Part shown: positions 38,879 through 48,468 of the stretch, piece after piece
Layout of the letters: each line of letters opens with the position of its first letter
Position numbering within the stretch: the stretch's first letter is position 1
Origin: Prosthecochloris marina
Lineage (GTDB): Bacteria; Bacteroidota; Chlorobiia; Chlorobiales; Chlorobiaceae
Direction: 5' to 3'
NCBI RefSeq assembly: GCF_003182595.1
Contig: NZ_PDNZ01000010.1
Coordinates: 8,001-72,000, forward strand
DNA length: 64,000 nucleotides
The notes under the pieces: generated by a model
Database searches by the model: none
What the model was told of the DNA's origin: nothing
Seen by the model: the letters and a program-made list of their open reading frames with translations, nothing else
Made by a program: the position numbers and the translations under genes

Positions 38879-39238
38879 TGGATCGGCCCATTGCTGGCAA
38901 GCAAAAAAACCAATATATCGGAAAAGAATGCCTTATCCCCTCCATTTCCTCATGCAATGTTAGACATTTACTATAACTTTCAAAAAAACTTGCCGCCGCT
39001 GTCAAGCGGCAAAAGTATCGATCATCATCAATACCAACTGGTCATGGAGAACAAAGAAAAAAAGAGTTCTCATGGCCAAGAAAACAACATACCGAAGAAC
39101 CTCGGTCAGAAATCTTTGAGACAAAACCGGCCCTTCAAACGCCCAAACTGTCGAAACCGGTTTTCAGATTGCAGAAACACAAGGCGATGACCGCCGTCGA
39201 AGAGTTCGACAATGCACTGATCTACTTCAAGAGGGAGT
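38879..39238. other. Intergenic stretch with small unsupported open frames
   Basis: This 360-base gap lies between the kefF-like start and the TRAP permease end. It contains a minus-strand terminator (38983-39012). A plus-strand open frame running past 39240 reads MTAVEEFDNALIYFKREF from ATG 39187 and has GC-rich third positions, but no start before it and it overlaps the TRAP gene end on the other strand. A minus-strand frame (39106-39303) also exists. I do not accept either as a gene. Confidence 0.4.
38983..39012 (-). terminator. Rho-independent terminator of the Mrp/TRAP transcript
   Basis: Read on the minus strand: stem TTGCCGC / GCGGCAA (39012-39006 and 38996-38990) with a 9-base loop, followed by GTTTTTTTG. 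It lies about 230 bases past the TRAP permease stop and before the kefF-like start, separating the two transcripts. Confidence 0.7.
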
Positions 39239-40993
39239 TCATAAATTCCCGCCTCTCCCGCCTGATCCATCCCGAACAGGGTTGATCGCTGGAGCCTTTC
39301 CATGCCATATACCGCTCAGCATCCAGGAGTAAAACCATGTCCCCACGGCACAAAGTATGAAAGTGACGACAATATCAAATAATGAACCGTTGAGTGAAAA
39401 CCCGGGAACATAACCGAAAAGAAACGGAGCGAGATAAAGAAACTTGGCAAATTTGAAAGCCGAGAAGGCGGTCTTCCACATATTCGCTTCGGCTATTGCA
39501 GCACCGGTGAATGCCGCAATACAAACAGGAGGGGTAACATTTGAATCCTGTGAGAGCCAGTAGACAATCATGTGAGCGGCAATCAAGTTCACCCCAAGAT
39601 GGGTCAGAGCAGGAACGGCGACGACAGCGGTTATAAGATACGCTGCGGTTACAGGAACCCCCATGCCGAGCACCAGCGAGGCCAGTGCAATGAACCCGAT
39701 CGTCAAAAAAAGATGCCCTTGAGCCAGTTCAATGATGATGTCGGCAAAAGTAAGCACCACTCCGCTGTAGTTGAGTACGCCGATAATGATTCCGATCACT
39801 CCGACGGTCGAGCCAATGAGCAGGCTGTTTTCGGTGCCTTTTCGCGCAGCTTCTCTGAACGCTGCTACATCGATCCTCGTCTCCTTACGTAACCAGCTTA
39901 CCGCGATACAGCTTACAATACCGAGAACCGCAGCATAGCCGGGTGAAAACCCTTGAAACATGAAAACCGTTATCATGACGATCGGCAAGGTGTAATACCA
40001 TCCTTTTTTCAGGATATCGAGCGCATTTCCACCAAACTGCTCACCTGTAAGGCCCTGCTTTTTGGCTTCATAGTGAACCATCATAAAAACACTGAAAAAG
40101 TAAAGCAGAGCCGGAACAAGAGCCACTTGCATGATTCGAGCGTAAGACACCCCCGTCAATTCAGCCATGATAAACCCGCCGGCACCCATAATAGGAGGCA
40201 TGAACATACCACCTATAGACGCTGCAGGCTCGATTCCGCCTGCCACATGCGACCGAAATCCGGCCTTTTTCATCATTGGAATCGTAAATGTTCCGGTTGA
40301 AGCCGTATTGGCAATCGCACTTCCGGAAATGGATCCGAACAGACCGCTTGCAATAACAGCTACCTTGGCAGATCCTCCTGTTCTGTGGCCAAACACTGCC
40401 AGAGGAAAGTCGATAAAAAACTGTTTCGCTCCCGATTTCTCAAGAAAAGCCCCAAAAATCACAAAAAGCACAATGTAGGTGGCCAGAACATTTGCCATTA
40501 TTCCGAACACCCCGTCACTTTTGTAAAAAATACTGGTGCACAAACCTGAAAAACTCTCTCCAGCATGGGCAAACATATCGGGGGCATAATCGCCGTAAAC
40601 ACCATAGAACAGCATAAGCGCTCCGATAAAAACAAATACGTTACCCACAACCCTTCTTGCGAGTTCCACCCCGAGTAGTACCCCGATAACCGCCACTACA
40701 GTATCGAGAGGGGTTTCCATACCGACTCGATAGTTGATCGCCTCGAAATTCAGAATCCAGTACCCGATCGAAAACACAGAAAGAGCAACCAGCAGGTAAT
40801 CGACAACACGCATCAGATGAGATTCCGATCGGTAGAGCAGGAAAACAAGAACATAGGTGATCAAGATATACACACCTCGATGGTATTCGGTTGGTGCGGG
40901 CTGGATGAATGCCGAATACCCATAGAAGAGAACCAGCACAACTGCCAACAGATCGAAAATGATTTGCTCAATCCTGTACAGCCGATCGTACAC
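39239..40993 (-). CDS. TRAP transporter fused small/large permease (TAXI type)
   Basis: Inner-membrane secondary transporter of 584 residues in which the 4-helix DctQ-like and 12-helix DctM-like parts are fused, the usual form for TAXI-type TRAP systems. Marks include HRTGGSAKVAVIASGLFGSI with SGSAIANTASTGTFTIPMMK, HVAGGIEPAASIGGMFMPPI with MGAGGFIMAE, and LGMGVPVTAAYLITAVVAVP. The C-terminal 20 residues (APAINPVRDGSGGRGGNL) look non-conserved. TRAP systems take up organic acids with Na+ or H+. It begins one base after the receptor gene stop. Confidence 0.93.
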   Translation of the reverse strand: MYDRLYRIEQIIFDLLAVVLVLFYGYSAFIQPAPTEYHRGVYILITYVLVFLLYRSESHLMRVVDYLLVALSVFSIGYWILNFEAINYRVGMETPLDTVVAVIGVLLGVELARRVVGNVFVFIGALMLFYGVYGDYAPDMFAHAGESFSGLCTSIFYKSDGVFGIMANVLATYIVLFVIFGAFLEKSGAKQFFIDFPLAVFGHRTGGSAKVAVIASGLFGSISGSAIANTASTGTFTIPMMKKAGFRSHVAGGIEPAASIGGMFMPPIMGAGGFIMAELTGVSYARIMQVALVPALLYFFSVFMMVHYEAKKQGLTGEQFGGNALDILKKGWYYTLPIVMITVFMFQGFSPGYAAVLGIVSCIAVSWLRKETRIDVAAFREAARKGTENSLLIGSTVGVIGIIIGVLNYSGVVLTFADIIIELAQGHLFLTIGFIALASLVLGMGVPVTAAYLITAVVAVPALTHLGVNLIAAHMIVYWLSQDSNVTPPVCIAAFTGAAIAEANMWKTAFSAFKFAKFLYLAPFLFGYVPGFSLNGSLFDIVVTFILCAVGTWFYSWMLSGIWHGKAPAINPVRDGSGGRGGNL

Positions 40994-40994
40994 C

Positions 40995-41969
40995 TTACAA
41001 CACCCCCTTCTCTCTCCAGAACCTCACTGCTCCGGGATGCATTGGCGTTACAATGCCATTGACTCCGTTTTCGATGCTCATCCCCCTGAAGTTTTTTTTC
41101 TGGCTCACCATATACGCAATCCCCTCATCGCTGTAGACAAGCGATAACATTTTATAAACAACATCATCGGGGACATCTGCATTAGCCACCCAGAGAGCCG
41201 AATCCTGAAAAGAATGCCTGTCTTCATCGACTCCTCGGTAGGTACCGGCGGGAATGGTGACTTTGGTGAAGTACGGATACTTTTCATAAAAACCGCTGTT
41301 TAGCGCAGCAGTTTCCAAACTGAGAAGATCGATGCTGTTTGTCTGGGATGCCATAATAACCGCCCCGCTGGGAAAAGCTGTAAAGAGCCAGAATGCATCG
41401 AGTTGCCGATTCCCGAACGCCGCGGCAGCATCATTGTACCCCATGGCGTTTCTCTCGATTTTTTCCCACAATCCAAGATGGGTAAAAAACAGCTCGCAAT
41501 TGGCAAAAGCACCTGACCCTGCATTCCCAACCCCAACTTTTTTGCCTTGCAGATCATCGACGGAGCTTACCCCGCCCCCCTTTCGCACCACCAACTGGGC
41601 AGGAGCACCGTACAGATAACCTACTGCCAGCACTTTGTCATAGGTTTTCGGGTCGTGCCTGAGCATTCCATTCCTGCCCTGGTAGAGATGGCCGGAATAA
41701 ACCACGGCAAAATCCGACTTTCCTGCATTCACCCTGCGCAGATTTTCGATCGAACCTGCCGAAGACTGGGCTTTCACCGAAAACTCTTTTATATCTTTGA
41801 CCGGCTTGTAGGTCTGTATTGCATTTGCAACGACCTGGAAAGTCCCCCCCGCCGGACCACCGCCGAAAACAAAGCGCGTCTTGACGGCAAAGGCATCCGG
41901 TACCGATACAAGTGATACCATCACAAGCGAAACAATAGTAAAAACAGGAAAAAAATGTTTTCTACTCAT
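40995..41969 (-). CDS. TAXI-family TRAP solute receptor
   Basis: Periplasmic binding protein of 324 residues. The signal peptide is FFPVFTIVSLVMVSLVSVPD, cut probably after AFA. The mature domain starts TRFVFGGGPAGGTFQVVANA, the TAXI hallmark, then VKAQSSAGSIENLRRVNAGK, LVVRKGGGVSSVDDLQGKKV and GVGNAGSGAFANCELFFTHL. ATG 41969 is chosen over 42023 because it opens a clean signal peptide. TAXI receptors are linked to C4-dicarboxylates, glutamate or 2-oxoglutarate in a few cases; the ligand here is unknown. Expression is coupled to the fused permease. Confidence 0.93.
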   Translation of the reverse strand: MSRKHFFPVFTIVSLVMVSLVSVPDAFAVKTRFVFGGGPAGGTFQVVANAIQTYKPVKDIKEFSVKAQSSAGSIENLRRVNAGKSDFAVVYSGHLYQGRNGMLRHDPKTYDKVLAVGYLYGAPAQLVVRKGGGVSSVDDLQGKKVGVGNAGSGAFANCELFFTHLGLWEKIERNAMGYNDAAAAFGNRQLDAFWLFTAFPSGAVIMASQTNSIDLLSLETAALNSGFYEKYPYFTKVTIPAGTYRGVDEDRHSFQDSALWVANADVPDDVVYKMLSLVYSDEGIAYMVSQKKNFRGMSIENGVNGIVTPMHPGAVRFWREKGVL

Positions 41970-42092
41970 AGCATGTTGAGTCCTTTTAATGTGCTTTGAT
42001 GAAAATGTGCGATGAAGCTTCAAGAAAAAGAAAACTGGACGGGGAATTCAGTTAGGTTATGAAACAATCTGCTCGTTAGCGGTAAAACAGCC

Positions 42093-42566
42093 TCACTTTT
42101 TTCGCCGAGCTGCCGCCATTTTTGCAGCCCCGGCAAGCTTGCCACCGTAATGACCAAGGAGGGTAACAACCGGCATCATCGCCAAAAGAAGCACGATATA
42201 GACCCAATGCAGCCAGTCGTTACGGTACATCACATCTGGAACCGTCAAGCGGATTGCCACCGCAAAAGCAACAAGTCCGAAAAGCACAAACGACAGCCGA
42301 ATCTTGTTCATGAAAACAGGAGTTTTAGCCCGTTTGTAGTTCACCGTCCAGTCGTGAATTCCCGAAAAAAAAGATACCGGAATCGCAAACAGCACGATAA
42401 TGATAAGATGCTCGACGGTATGCTCGAAAAACGGATCACTTGAAGGAAGGGTAAGCAGAAGATAAAGCACAGCAACCGGTATCAATCCATTGCTGAAATG
42501 TGCGGCGACAGGATGTACGAAAAAACTCTCCTTCATTTCTTTCAGCAAGCTTTTCTTTTCTGCCAT
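42093..42566 (-). CDS. Four-helix membrane protein, DUF2231-like
   Basis: A membrane protein of about 157 residues behind a strong AAGGAGAGGG site. Four helices are predicted near 23-41, 52-70, 86-105 and 115-135. The N-terminal FVHPVAAHFSNGLIPVAVLY and the C-terminal VVTLLGHYGGKL, with paired histidines at membrane edges, resemble the DUF2231 family, some of which are proposed to bind heme. The frame is open upstream to 42653 but that part overlaps mrpG. It sits between the Mrp operon and the TRAP genes, all on the minus strand. The role is unknown. Confidence 0.7.
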   Translation of the reverse strand: MAEKKSLLKEMKESFFVHPVAAHFSNGLIPVAVLYLLLTLPSSDPFFEHTVEHLIIIVLFAIPVSFFSGIHDWTVNYKRAKTPVFMNKIRLSFVLFGLVAFAVAIRLTVPDVMYRNDWLHWVYIVLLLAMMPVVTLLGHYGGKLAGAAKMAAARRKK

Positions 42567-42649
42567 AGCCCTCTCCTTTGCTTGTGGATTGAAACTGGAA
42601 TAAGATTTTGCAGATACAGAAGATAATGTAACACCTTTACCGCAAAAAC

Positions 42650-42988
42650 TCATTTATCGGCCTTTTCCATACGCTCTTTGAACTGATCTATTTTTGTTTT
42701 TTCCCATAAGGGTACCTTGCCGAAATATGCTGCTCTGCCGATAATGTGAGCAGCTACTGGTGCTGTAAGAAACAAGAAAATAATGATTGCTACAGCTCGG
42801 AAAGCAATACCAATATCCTGCCAGTAAACGGTCGTCCCGATAAGCACCAGCCCTATACCCAGCGTTGAAGCTTTGGTCGTTGCCGACATACGGGTATAGA
42901 GATCGGGCATTTTCAGGATACCGATTGCCGAAACAAGAATAAAAAGGGTTCCCAGAAGCAAAAAAACACCGCTTAGAATTTCTATCAT
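42650..42988 (-). CDS. mrpG: Mrp-type Na+/H+ antiporter subunit G
   Basis: Subunit of the seven-protein Mrp (Mnh/Pha) cation/H+ antiporter. The 112-residue product has three membrane helices, with family blocks LSGVFLLLGTLFILVSAIGI, LKMPDLYTRMSATTKASTLG and FLFLTAPVAAHIIGRAA. The ATG overlaps the mrpF stop as ATGA, as with most genes in this operon. It is the last gene of the mrp set. Confidence 0.94.
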   Translation of the reverse strand: MIEILSGVFLLLGTLFILVSAIGILKMPDLYTRMSATTKASTLGIGLVLIGTTVYWQDIGIAFRAVAIIIFLFLTAPVAAHIIGRAAYFGKVPLWEKTKIDQFKERMEKADK

Positions 42989-43257
42989 TCTCTTCCCCTC
43001 CTTCCAAGATAGTATGCAAAAGCCACCGTACCGAGAAACGCCAGCAATGCCACGATGATACCCACATCGAGGAATGTTGTCGTCTTCTTTTGAATAGAGT
43101 AGACCGCAATGAAAGCTATCGCGTTAGCCGACAAAAGGTCCAGCGAAACAATCCGGTCTTCGATGCTCGGACCGATAACCAGGCGCAGAAAAATCACCAG
43201 AATCGAAAGACCGATGATGATCACCGAAATATCTACGGACCATTCTATAAACGTCAT
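42985..43257 (-). CDS. mrpF: Mrp-type Na+/H+ antiporter subunit F
   Basis: A 90-residue, three-helix subunit. The block LVIGPSIEDRIVSLDLLSAN is the MrpF/MnhF signature (normally GP-x-x-x-DR-x-x-x-L/D), followed by FIAVYSIQKKTTTFLDVGII and ALLAFLGTVAFAYYLGR-like text. It overlaps its neighbours by four bases on both sides. Confidence 0.93.
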   Translation of the reverse strand: MTFIEWSVDISVIIIGLSILVIFLRLVIGPSIEDRIVSLDLLSANAIAFIAVYSIQKKTTTFLDVGIIVALLAFLGTVAFAYYLGRRGRE

Positions 43258-43727
43258 CGCATCACCTCGATCAATCGTTTTTCAAGACCTTCTTTAAGTT
43301 CATCGCAAAACCGAACGGCATCTTTGACATACAGCGCATGCACGTAGAGCGTCTTTCTATCAGGAGATACATCGAGACTCAGCGTTCCAGGGGTCAGGGT
43401 AACGAGATTCGCGAAGAGTGTGATCTCGACATCTGTCTTGACATCGAGCGGAAAAGCAATCACTCCGGGCTCCATGTAATCCTTCGGTGTAATGATATCG
43501 AACGCCACCCTGAGATTCGCGATGAGTAATTCCTTCAGAAAGTACAGAACAAACTTGATTACCAGCGGTATTTTTGAAAAATACTTTGTTTCTTTCCACG
43601 CCGAACGCGAAAACCATAGAATCAGATAGCCAACAACCATGCCAAGCACAAACGTTCCGGCAGTGAAGTCACCGACAAGCAACATCCAGGCTATCGCCAG
43701 AAGGATATTGAAAAGAAAGGGATTCAC
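43254..43727 (-). CDS. mrpE: Mrp-type Na+/H+ antiporter subunit E
   Basis: A 157-residue subunit with N-terminal helices ([20 protein letters not shown] and [16 protein letters not shown]) and a cytosolic ferredoxin-like tail. The typical MrpE motif is [20 protein letters not shown], followed by VHALYVKD. It is needed for complex assembly in studied systems. It overlaps mrpD and mrpF by four bases each. Confidence 0.94.
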   Translation of the reverse strand: MNPFLFNILLAIAWMLLVGDFTAGTFVLGMVVGYLILWFSRSAWKETKYFSKIPLVIKFVLYFLKELLIANLRVAFDIITPKDYMEPGVIAFPLDVKTDVEITLFANLVTLTPGTLSLDVSPDRKTLYVHALYVKDAVRFCDELKEGLEKRLIEVMR

Positions 43728-45241
43728 GAGCGACCTCCTATAACCGCATTGATGTAATTACGCGCATCCAGCAATTCATAGGCCGCTCTGTCCACAAGCT
43801 TGAAAAAAGGCTCGAACCAGAGCCCGAACACCACCGTCAGGAATCCGAGCATGATAATCGGTACTATGGTAGCCGCTTTTTTCATGGTCGGAGTTCGCAG
43901 ATACCCCTCATCCTCAACGCCGCCCTCTCCGCGTGGATCATCTTTCCAGAACGCTTCGTTCCAGATCTTCACCATGGAAAACAAAGTCAACATGCTTACG
44001 CCAAGAGCAACCCCGACCAGCAGATGGTGCTCCGAGTCGATCCCGGCCTTAATCACAACGAACTTTGCCCAGAATCCCGATAGCGGAGGAATACCGGCCA
44101 GACCCAGAGCCGGAACCAGAAACAGCAGCCCGAGCATTGGATAAAAGCGGTAGATTCCACCGATCTCCCGGAGATCCCAGGATCCCTTTAAACGATGGAT
44201 AAGACCGCTTAGGTAGAAAAGATTTGTTTTGGCGACAATATTATGAATGATATAAAACAGCGCTCCTGCAATAGCCAAAGGCGACTGCACCGCCAGAGCA
44301 AAAATCATATATCCTATCTGGCTGATGATATGAAAAGAAAGCAGCTTGCGCATGTCATACTGCACTACGGCACCAAGCACCCCAACAACCATCGTGAAGG
44401 AAGAAAGAACAAGCAGCACCTGATGGATAAACGATACGCCATCATACGAAAAAATAGTCGTGAAAAAACGCATGATCGCATACACACCCACTTTTGTCAA
44501 CAGCCCGGCAAAGATAGCGGAAACTGCAATCGGAGGAGTATGATATGACGCAGGAAGCCAGAAAAAAAGTGGAAAGATAGCCGCTTTAACCCCGAAAGTG
44601 ATCATGAAAAGCACCGCCACCACCGACAGCAGTTCCCGATGGTCAAGCAGGGGAATCCTCAGAGCAAGGTCTGCCATGTTGAGCGTACCTGCAGTCCCGT
44701 AAAGAATCCCAGATGCGGCGAGAAAAACCGACGAGGAAAGAAGATTCAACGTCACATACTTGATTGCCCCTTCGAGCTGCTGCGGTCTCCCTCCAAGCAC
44801 GAGCAGTACAAAAGAAGAGATCAGCATCACTTCAAACCAGACGTAGAGATTGAAGATATCTCCCGTCAGGAAAGCCCCGTTGATCCCCATAAGCAACAGT
44901 TGCAGAAGGGGATAGTAGAAATAGTGCTCCCTCTCCTCATCGATGGTCCCGAGAGAATACAGTGCCGTGGTAAATCCAATGAGAGCCGCGGCAACCACCA
45001 TGATAGCAGAGAGTGTATCGGCTACGAGAGTTATCCCGAATGGGGCTTCCCAGCCACCGACCTGCAATGAAAGAATTCCTTCGGACAGCACACTGCCGAG
45101 TATAACCAGCGATACCCCGAGCATCGAGGCGGTTGCCACAACGTTCAGAATACGATGTAAGGCCACCGATCTTCGGAAGAAAATCATGATCAGCGCAGTG
45201 CAGAGCGGAAGCAGTATGGGCAACATGATAATCTTGCTCAT
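43724..45241 (-). CDS. mrpD: Mrp-type Na+/H+ antiporter subunit D
   Basis: A 505-residue subunit related to NuoM/NuoN of complex I, with about 14 helices. The proton-channel blocks are [20 protein letters not shown] (with the conserved Glu), [20 protein letters not shown] (with the conserved Lys) and [40 protein letters not shown] is also typical. The NuoM-like fold supports H+ or Na+ translocation with MrpA. Confidence 0.95.
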   Translation of the reverse strand: MSKIIMLPILLPLCTALIMIFFRRSVALHRILNVVATASMLGVSLVILGSVLSEGILSLQVGGWEAPFGITLVADTLSAIMVVAAALIGFTTALYSLGTIDEEREHYFYYPLLQLLLMGINGAFLTGDIFNLYVWFEVMLISSFVLLVLGGRPQQLEGAIKYVTLNLLSSSVFLAASGILYGTAGTLNMADLALRIPLLDHRELLSVVAVLFMITFGVKAAIFPLFFWLPASYHTPPIAVSAIFAGLLTKVGVYAIMRFFTTIFSYDGVSFIHQVLLVLSSFTMVVGVLGAVVQYDMRKLLSFHIISQIGYMIFALAVQSPLAIAGALFYIIHNIVAKTNLFYLSGLIHRLKGSWDLREIGGIYRFYPMLGLLFLVPALGLAGIPPLSGFWAKFVVIKAGIDSEHHLLVGVALGVSMLTLFSMVKIWNEAFWKDDPRGEGGVEDEGYLRTPTMKKAATIVPIIMLGFLTVVFGLWFEPFFKLVDRAAYELLDARNYINAVIGGRS

Positions 45242-45603
45242 AACCGTTCCTCCGGAAGCTGGTCGGTGCTTCTCATTTTATCCAGGTCCTCGGTTCCAAG
45301 CGTCAGGTAGGCACGCTTGAAAAGCACAAGGGCAAACGCCTGCACGCCAAACCCTATAACGATCGATGTAAGTATGAGGGCTTGCGGCAAAGGATCGGCA
45401 AATGGTTCGGTAAGCATTTCCGCCCCTTCCGGCACAAATGCAGGAACCCCTTTGGTAAGCCTTCCGACGGTAAAGATCATAAGGTTGGCCGCGTGACCCA
45501 GAAAAATCAGCCCGAAAATAACCTTGACGATGCTTCTCCTCAATACAAGATAGGTCCCGGCAGCATAGAGTGCACCGACAATCACAGCAAGCAGAAACGT
45601 CAT
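45238..45603 (-). CDS. mrpC: Mrp-type Na+/H+ antiporter subunit C
   Basis: A 121-residue subunit related to NuoK, with three helices. Blocks are [29 protein letters not shown] and [23 protein letters not shown] 45603 overlaps the mrpB stop; a longer open frame to 45795 lies entirely within mrpB and is not used. Confidence 0.94.
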   Translation of the reverse strand: MTFLLAVIVGALYAAGTYLVLRRSIVKVIFGLIFLGHAANLMIFTVGRLTKGVPAFVPEGAEMLTEPFADPLPQALILTSIVIGFGVQAFALVLFKRAYLTLGTEDLDKMRSTDQLPEERL

Positions 45604-46016
45604 AAGCGGTCCTCCTCTGCTAGCGAAAAGATGATACAGAGCGTTATACCCAGCACAAGAAAGTACACTCCGAGATCGAACAACAGGGGCGTCCCCACTT
45701 TTCCGACAAAAGGAATTCCCGTATCGATCCAGACTGCCTTCATGAACACCTCTCCGACAACAAGCGACGGCAACGTGCTTGCAATGGCTGTGCACAAACC
45801 GGCAGCAATAATCGTAATGGGCTCAAACCGGACAATAGTCCGTGCCGCTTCAATGCCGTTTGCGATAAAGTAAAGCGCATAGGCTGCTGCTGCAACAAGA
45901 CCACCGACAAACCCACCACCCGGTTCGTTATGCCCCCGGAACAGCAGAAACACCGAAAACATCAATAACAAAAGCAACAGATAACGCGACGCGGTAGCAA
46001 GAATCATGGAATACAT
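45600..46016 (-). CDS. mrpB: Mrp-type Na+/H+ antiporter subunit B
   Basis: A 138-residue subunit with four helices. The hallmark [20 protein letters not shown] is present, followed by [20 protein letters not shown]. The ATG starts one base after the mrpA stop codon. Alternative ATG at M4 is possible. Confidence 0.94.
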   Translation of the reverse strand: MYSMILATASRYLLLLLLMFSVFLLFRGHNEPGGGFVGGLVAAAAYALYFIANGIEAARTIVRFEPITIIAAGLCTAIASTLPSLVVGEVFMKAVWIDTGIPFVGKVGTPLLFDLGVYFLVLGITLCIIFSLAEEDRL

Positions 46017-46017
46017 A

Positions 46018-48312
46018 TCACTTCCTCCTGTCAGGTCTGAGTTTCAACAGCGCAAAAACCCCCAACGCTGCTACCGTCAGCACCGTGATTTCTCCCAAAG
46101 TGTCAATCGCCCTGAAATCCACGAGAATAACATTTACCACATTACGACCTTTCCCGTCAGGAAAGCTCGCTTCGGCAAAAAAGCGCTTTAGTGCTGACGA
46201 AAGCTCAAACGATGAAGCAAAAAGCACTGTAAGCGTCATCGTGCACCCGACGCACAGAGCGATAACCGCGTCTCTGACTCTGTTCAGCGACCCGGAAAGT
46301 TTCAGAAAACCCGGAAGCTTGTAGAGCACCAGCACGAAGAGAACAACGTTAAGCGTCTCGATTGCAAAGGTTGTCAGACCAAGATCAGGGGCCCCATAGA
46401 TCACGAAAATGATACCTATTGAAAACCCAAGCACGCCAAGAGCTACAATCGACTTGAGTCTCGACTTGGATGTGACCAGAAGCAGCGTTGAAACCAGGAT
46501 GATGAATGCTAAAGCACCCTCGTAAAAAGTAATTGAAAAGTCCGGTACCATGGTAATCTGTCCTGCCGATCGAAAAAGGGGAAAAGAGACCAGAAAAACC
46601 GTTGTGACGACAAAAAATATGATGTAGTTGCGCAGATAACCGTTTTGGACAAGTCGGGTCTCCATCCGTGCGAACGACAACATACCCTTGATTGTCATCT
46701 CATACCAGACCGAAGGCCTGGCGATTGCAGGTAGCGATATCTGTAAAACCCCGGGAACCTTCTCCCGCACCAGATAGAGAACCGCACCGAGCAGAAGAGT
46801 CACGAAACTTAAAAGTAGGACCAGATTGAACCCTTCCCATATAGAAACCTTGAGACTGAGCGTTTCAGACAGAATGCTCTGCGCCGACTGTTCGAGCATC
46901 GTGGCAATGAAAAAGTTGGGAAAGAGCCCGAAGAGAAGTCCCAAAACAGCAAGCACACCTGGCCCGATAAGCATTTTTAGCGCCGCCTCATGTGGAGGCC
47001 TTGGAGTTACAGGCATTTTTCCCCAAAACGGTTTGAATCCGACAAACAAGGTAACCATCACCACAAACGCATGGGCGAGCACCGCACCAACAATGAGAAA
47101 GGTCCCCCAGTATTCCACCTCAAGAATCGATTTATACACCGTTTCCTTGCCAATGAATCCGATAAGAGGAATCACTCCCATCATTGAGAACGATGCAAGA
47201 ACTGCGGTAAGCGTTGTCACCGGCATCAACCTATACAACCCTCCCAGCTTTCTCACATCTCGAGTCCCGGTTTCGTGATCAAGCGTTCCCGCAATGAGAA
47301 AGAGAGCTCCCTTGTACAGCGAATGTGCGATAAGGTAGATAAAAAACGCCTTGATCGCCAGTTTTGAACCGATACCGAGCAGCATCACAAGCGTCCCCAA
47401 TACCGAAAGCGTTGAATAGGCGAGCAGCCTTTTCAAGTCGGTCTGCTTAAAGGCGAGCATGGCCGAAAAAAGCATGGTCACTGCACCCGTTATCAGTATC
47501 GTATCCTGCCATAGTGGCGTTCCACCTATCTCATGATTCATCCTCGCTATAAGGTAAATCCCCGCCTTGACCATCGTTGCCGAATGCAGATAAGCACTGA
47601 CCGGAGTAGGAGCCTCCATGGCGTTGGGAAGCCAGAAATGAAAAGGAAACTGTGCCGACTTGGTAAATGCTCCGACCAGCACAAGCACCACAATCGCTGG
47701 ATACAGCTCATGAGCGATAATCGCTTCACTTTTGTCGTAAAATGATGAAATCTCGAAGCTCCCGGTCACATTATAGAGTAGAATGATACCGGAGAGAAGA
47801 GCAAGCCCCCCCCCGCCTGTAACAAGTAACGCCTGTAAAGCAGCTTTCCTTGACGACTCTTTATGGTGATTGAAACCGATAAGGAGAAACGAACTGATAC
47901 TGGTCAGTTCCCAGAACACAAACATCAAAAGCATGTTGTCCGAGAGCACCAGCCCCAGCATGGATGTCATGAATATGCCGATATACACATAAAATCTGCC
48001 GGTCTGCGCATAGGCTTTCATGTAAGCTCCGGCAAAAAGAAACACAGCGGCACCGATCAGTGTGATGATCAGCGAGAAGGTCAGGCTCAAACCGTCGAGA
48101 AGAAAGGAGAAGTTGACGCCAAGAGACGGTAACCATGGCCCTGACTCCCGGATAACCTGCCCGGCGGCAATTTGCGGATAACGAGCCAGAAACCCGAAAA
48201 ACATGAACAGGGGGAAAATAACGGCAATCCAGCCGAAGTTCTCCCTGAACCGTTTATAGAGCAACGGAGCAAGTGCCGAGGCACAATATCCTATGGCTAA
48301 CAGAATCAGCAA
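46018..48312 (-). CDS. mrpA: Mrp-type Na+/H+ antiporter subunit A
   Basis: The 764-residue core subunit, NuoL-like with a C-terminal MbhD/MbhE-type extension. Blocks in order are [20 protein letters not shown] (conserved Glu), [20 protein letters not shown] (antiporter signature), [38 protein letters not shown], and in the extension [20 protein letters not shown] with [12 protein letters not shown]. The gene heads the complete seven-gene set A-B-C-D-E-F-G. The organism should use it for Na+ extrusion and pH balance, supplying the Na+ gradient for the nearby TRAP and NSS carriers. Confidence 0.96.
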   Translation of the reverse strand: MLILLAIGYCASALAPLLYKRFRENFGWIAVIFPLFMFFGFLARYPQIAAGQVIRESGPWLPSLGVNFSFLLDGLSLTFSLIITLIGAAVFLFAGAYMKAYAQTGRFYVYIGIFMTSMLGLVLSDNMLLMFVFWELTSISSFLLIGFNHHKESSRKAALQALLVTGGGGLALLSGIILLYNVTGSFEISSFYDKSEAIIAHELYPAIVVLVLVGAFTKSAQFPFHFWLPNAMEAPTPVSAYLHSATMVKAGIYLIARMNHEIGGTPLWQDTILITGAVTMLFSAMLAFKQTDLKRLLAYSTLSVLGTLVMLLGIGSKLAIKAFFIYLIAHSLYKGALFLIAGTLDHETGTRDVRKLGGLYRLMPVTTLTAVLASFSMMGVIPLIGFIGKETVYKSILEVEYWGTFLIVGAVLAHAFVVMVTLFVGFKPFWGKMPVTPRPPHEAALKMLIGPGVLAVLGLLFGLFPNFFIATMLEQSAQSILSETLSLKVSIWEGFNLVLLLSFVTLLLGAVLYLVREKVPGVLQISLPAIARPSVWYEMTIKGMLSFARMETRLVQNGYLRNYIIFFVVTTVFLVSFPLFRSAGQITMVPDFSITFYEGALAFIILVSTLLLVTSKSRLKSIVALGVLGFSIGIIFVIYGAPDLGLTTFAIETLNVVLFVLVLYKLPGFLKLSGSLNRVRDAVIALCVGCTMTLTVLFASSFELSSALKRFFAEASFPDGKGRNVVNVILVDFRAIDTLGEITVLTVAALGVFALLKLRPDRRK

Positions 48313-48468
48313 TCTATAAAGACTTAAGTGATTTGTGTTGACAGAATTAACCGCTGGAAACGTTCGGTTGTTCCCGGAAAGATTGCAAAGAAAAGATTAC
48401 CAACAAAAACATTACTGTGGTGAAACCGATCGATTCGCTTGCTATCGGATAACCTGAAAATCTTTAAC

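Noticed and set aside
39106..39303. 65-codon minus-strand frame and the plus-strand MTAVEEFDNALIYF frame in the same place
   Set aside because: They oppose each other and overlap the TRAP permease end; neither has a ribosome site or a known relative.
45604..45795. Longer start for mrpC
   Set aside because: It lies wholly inside mrpB; ATG 45603 gives the normal length.
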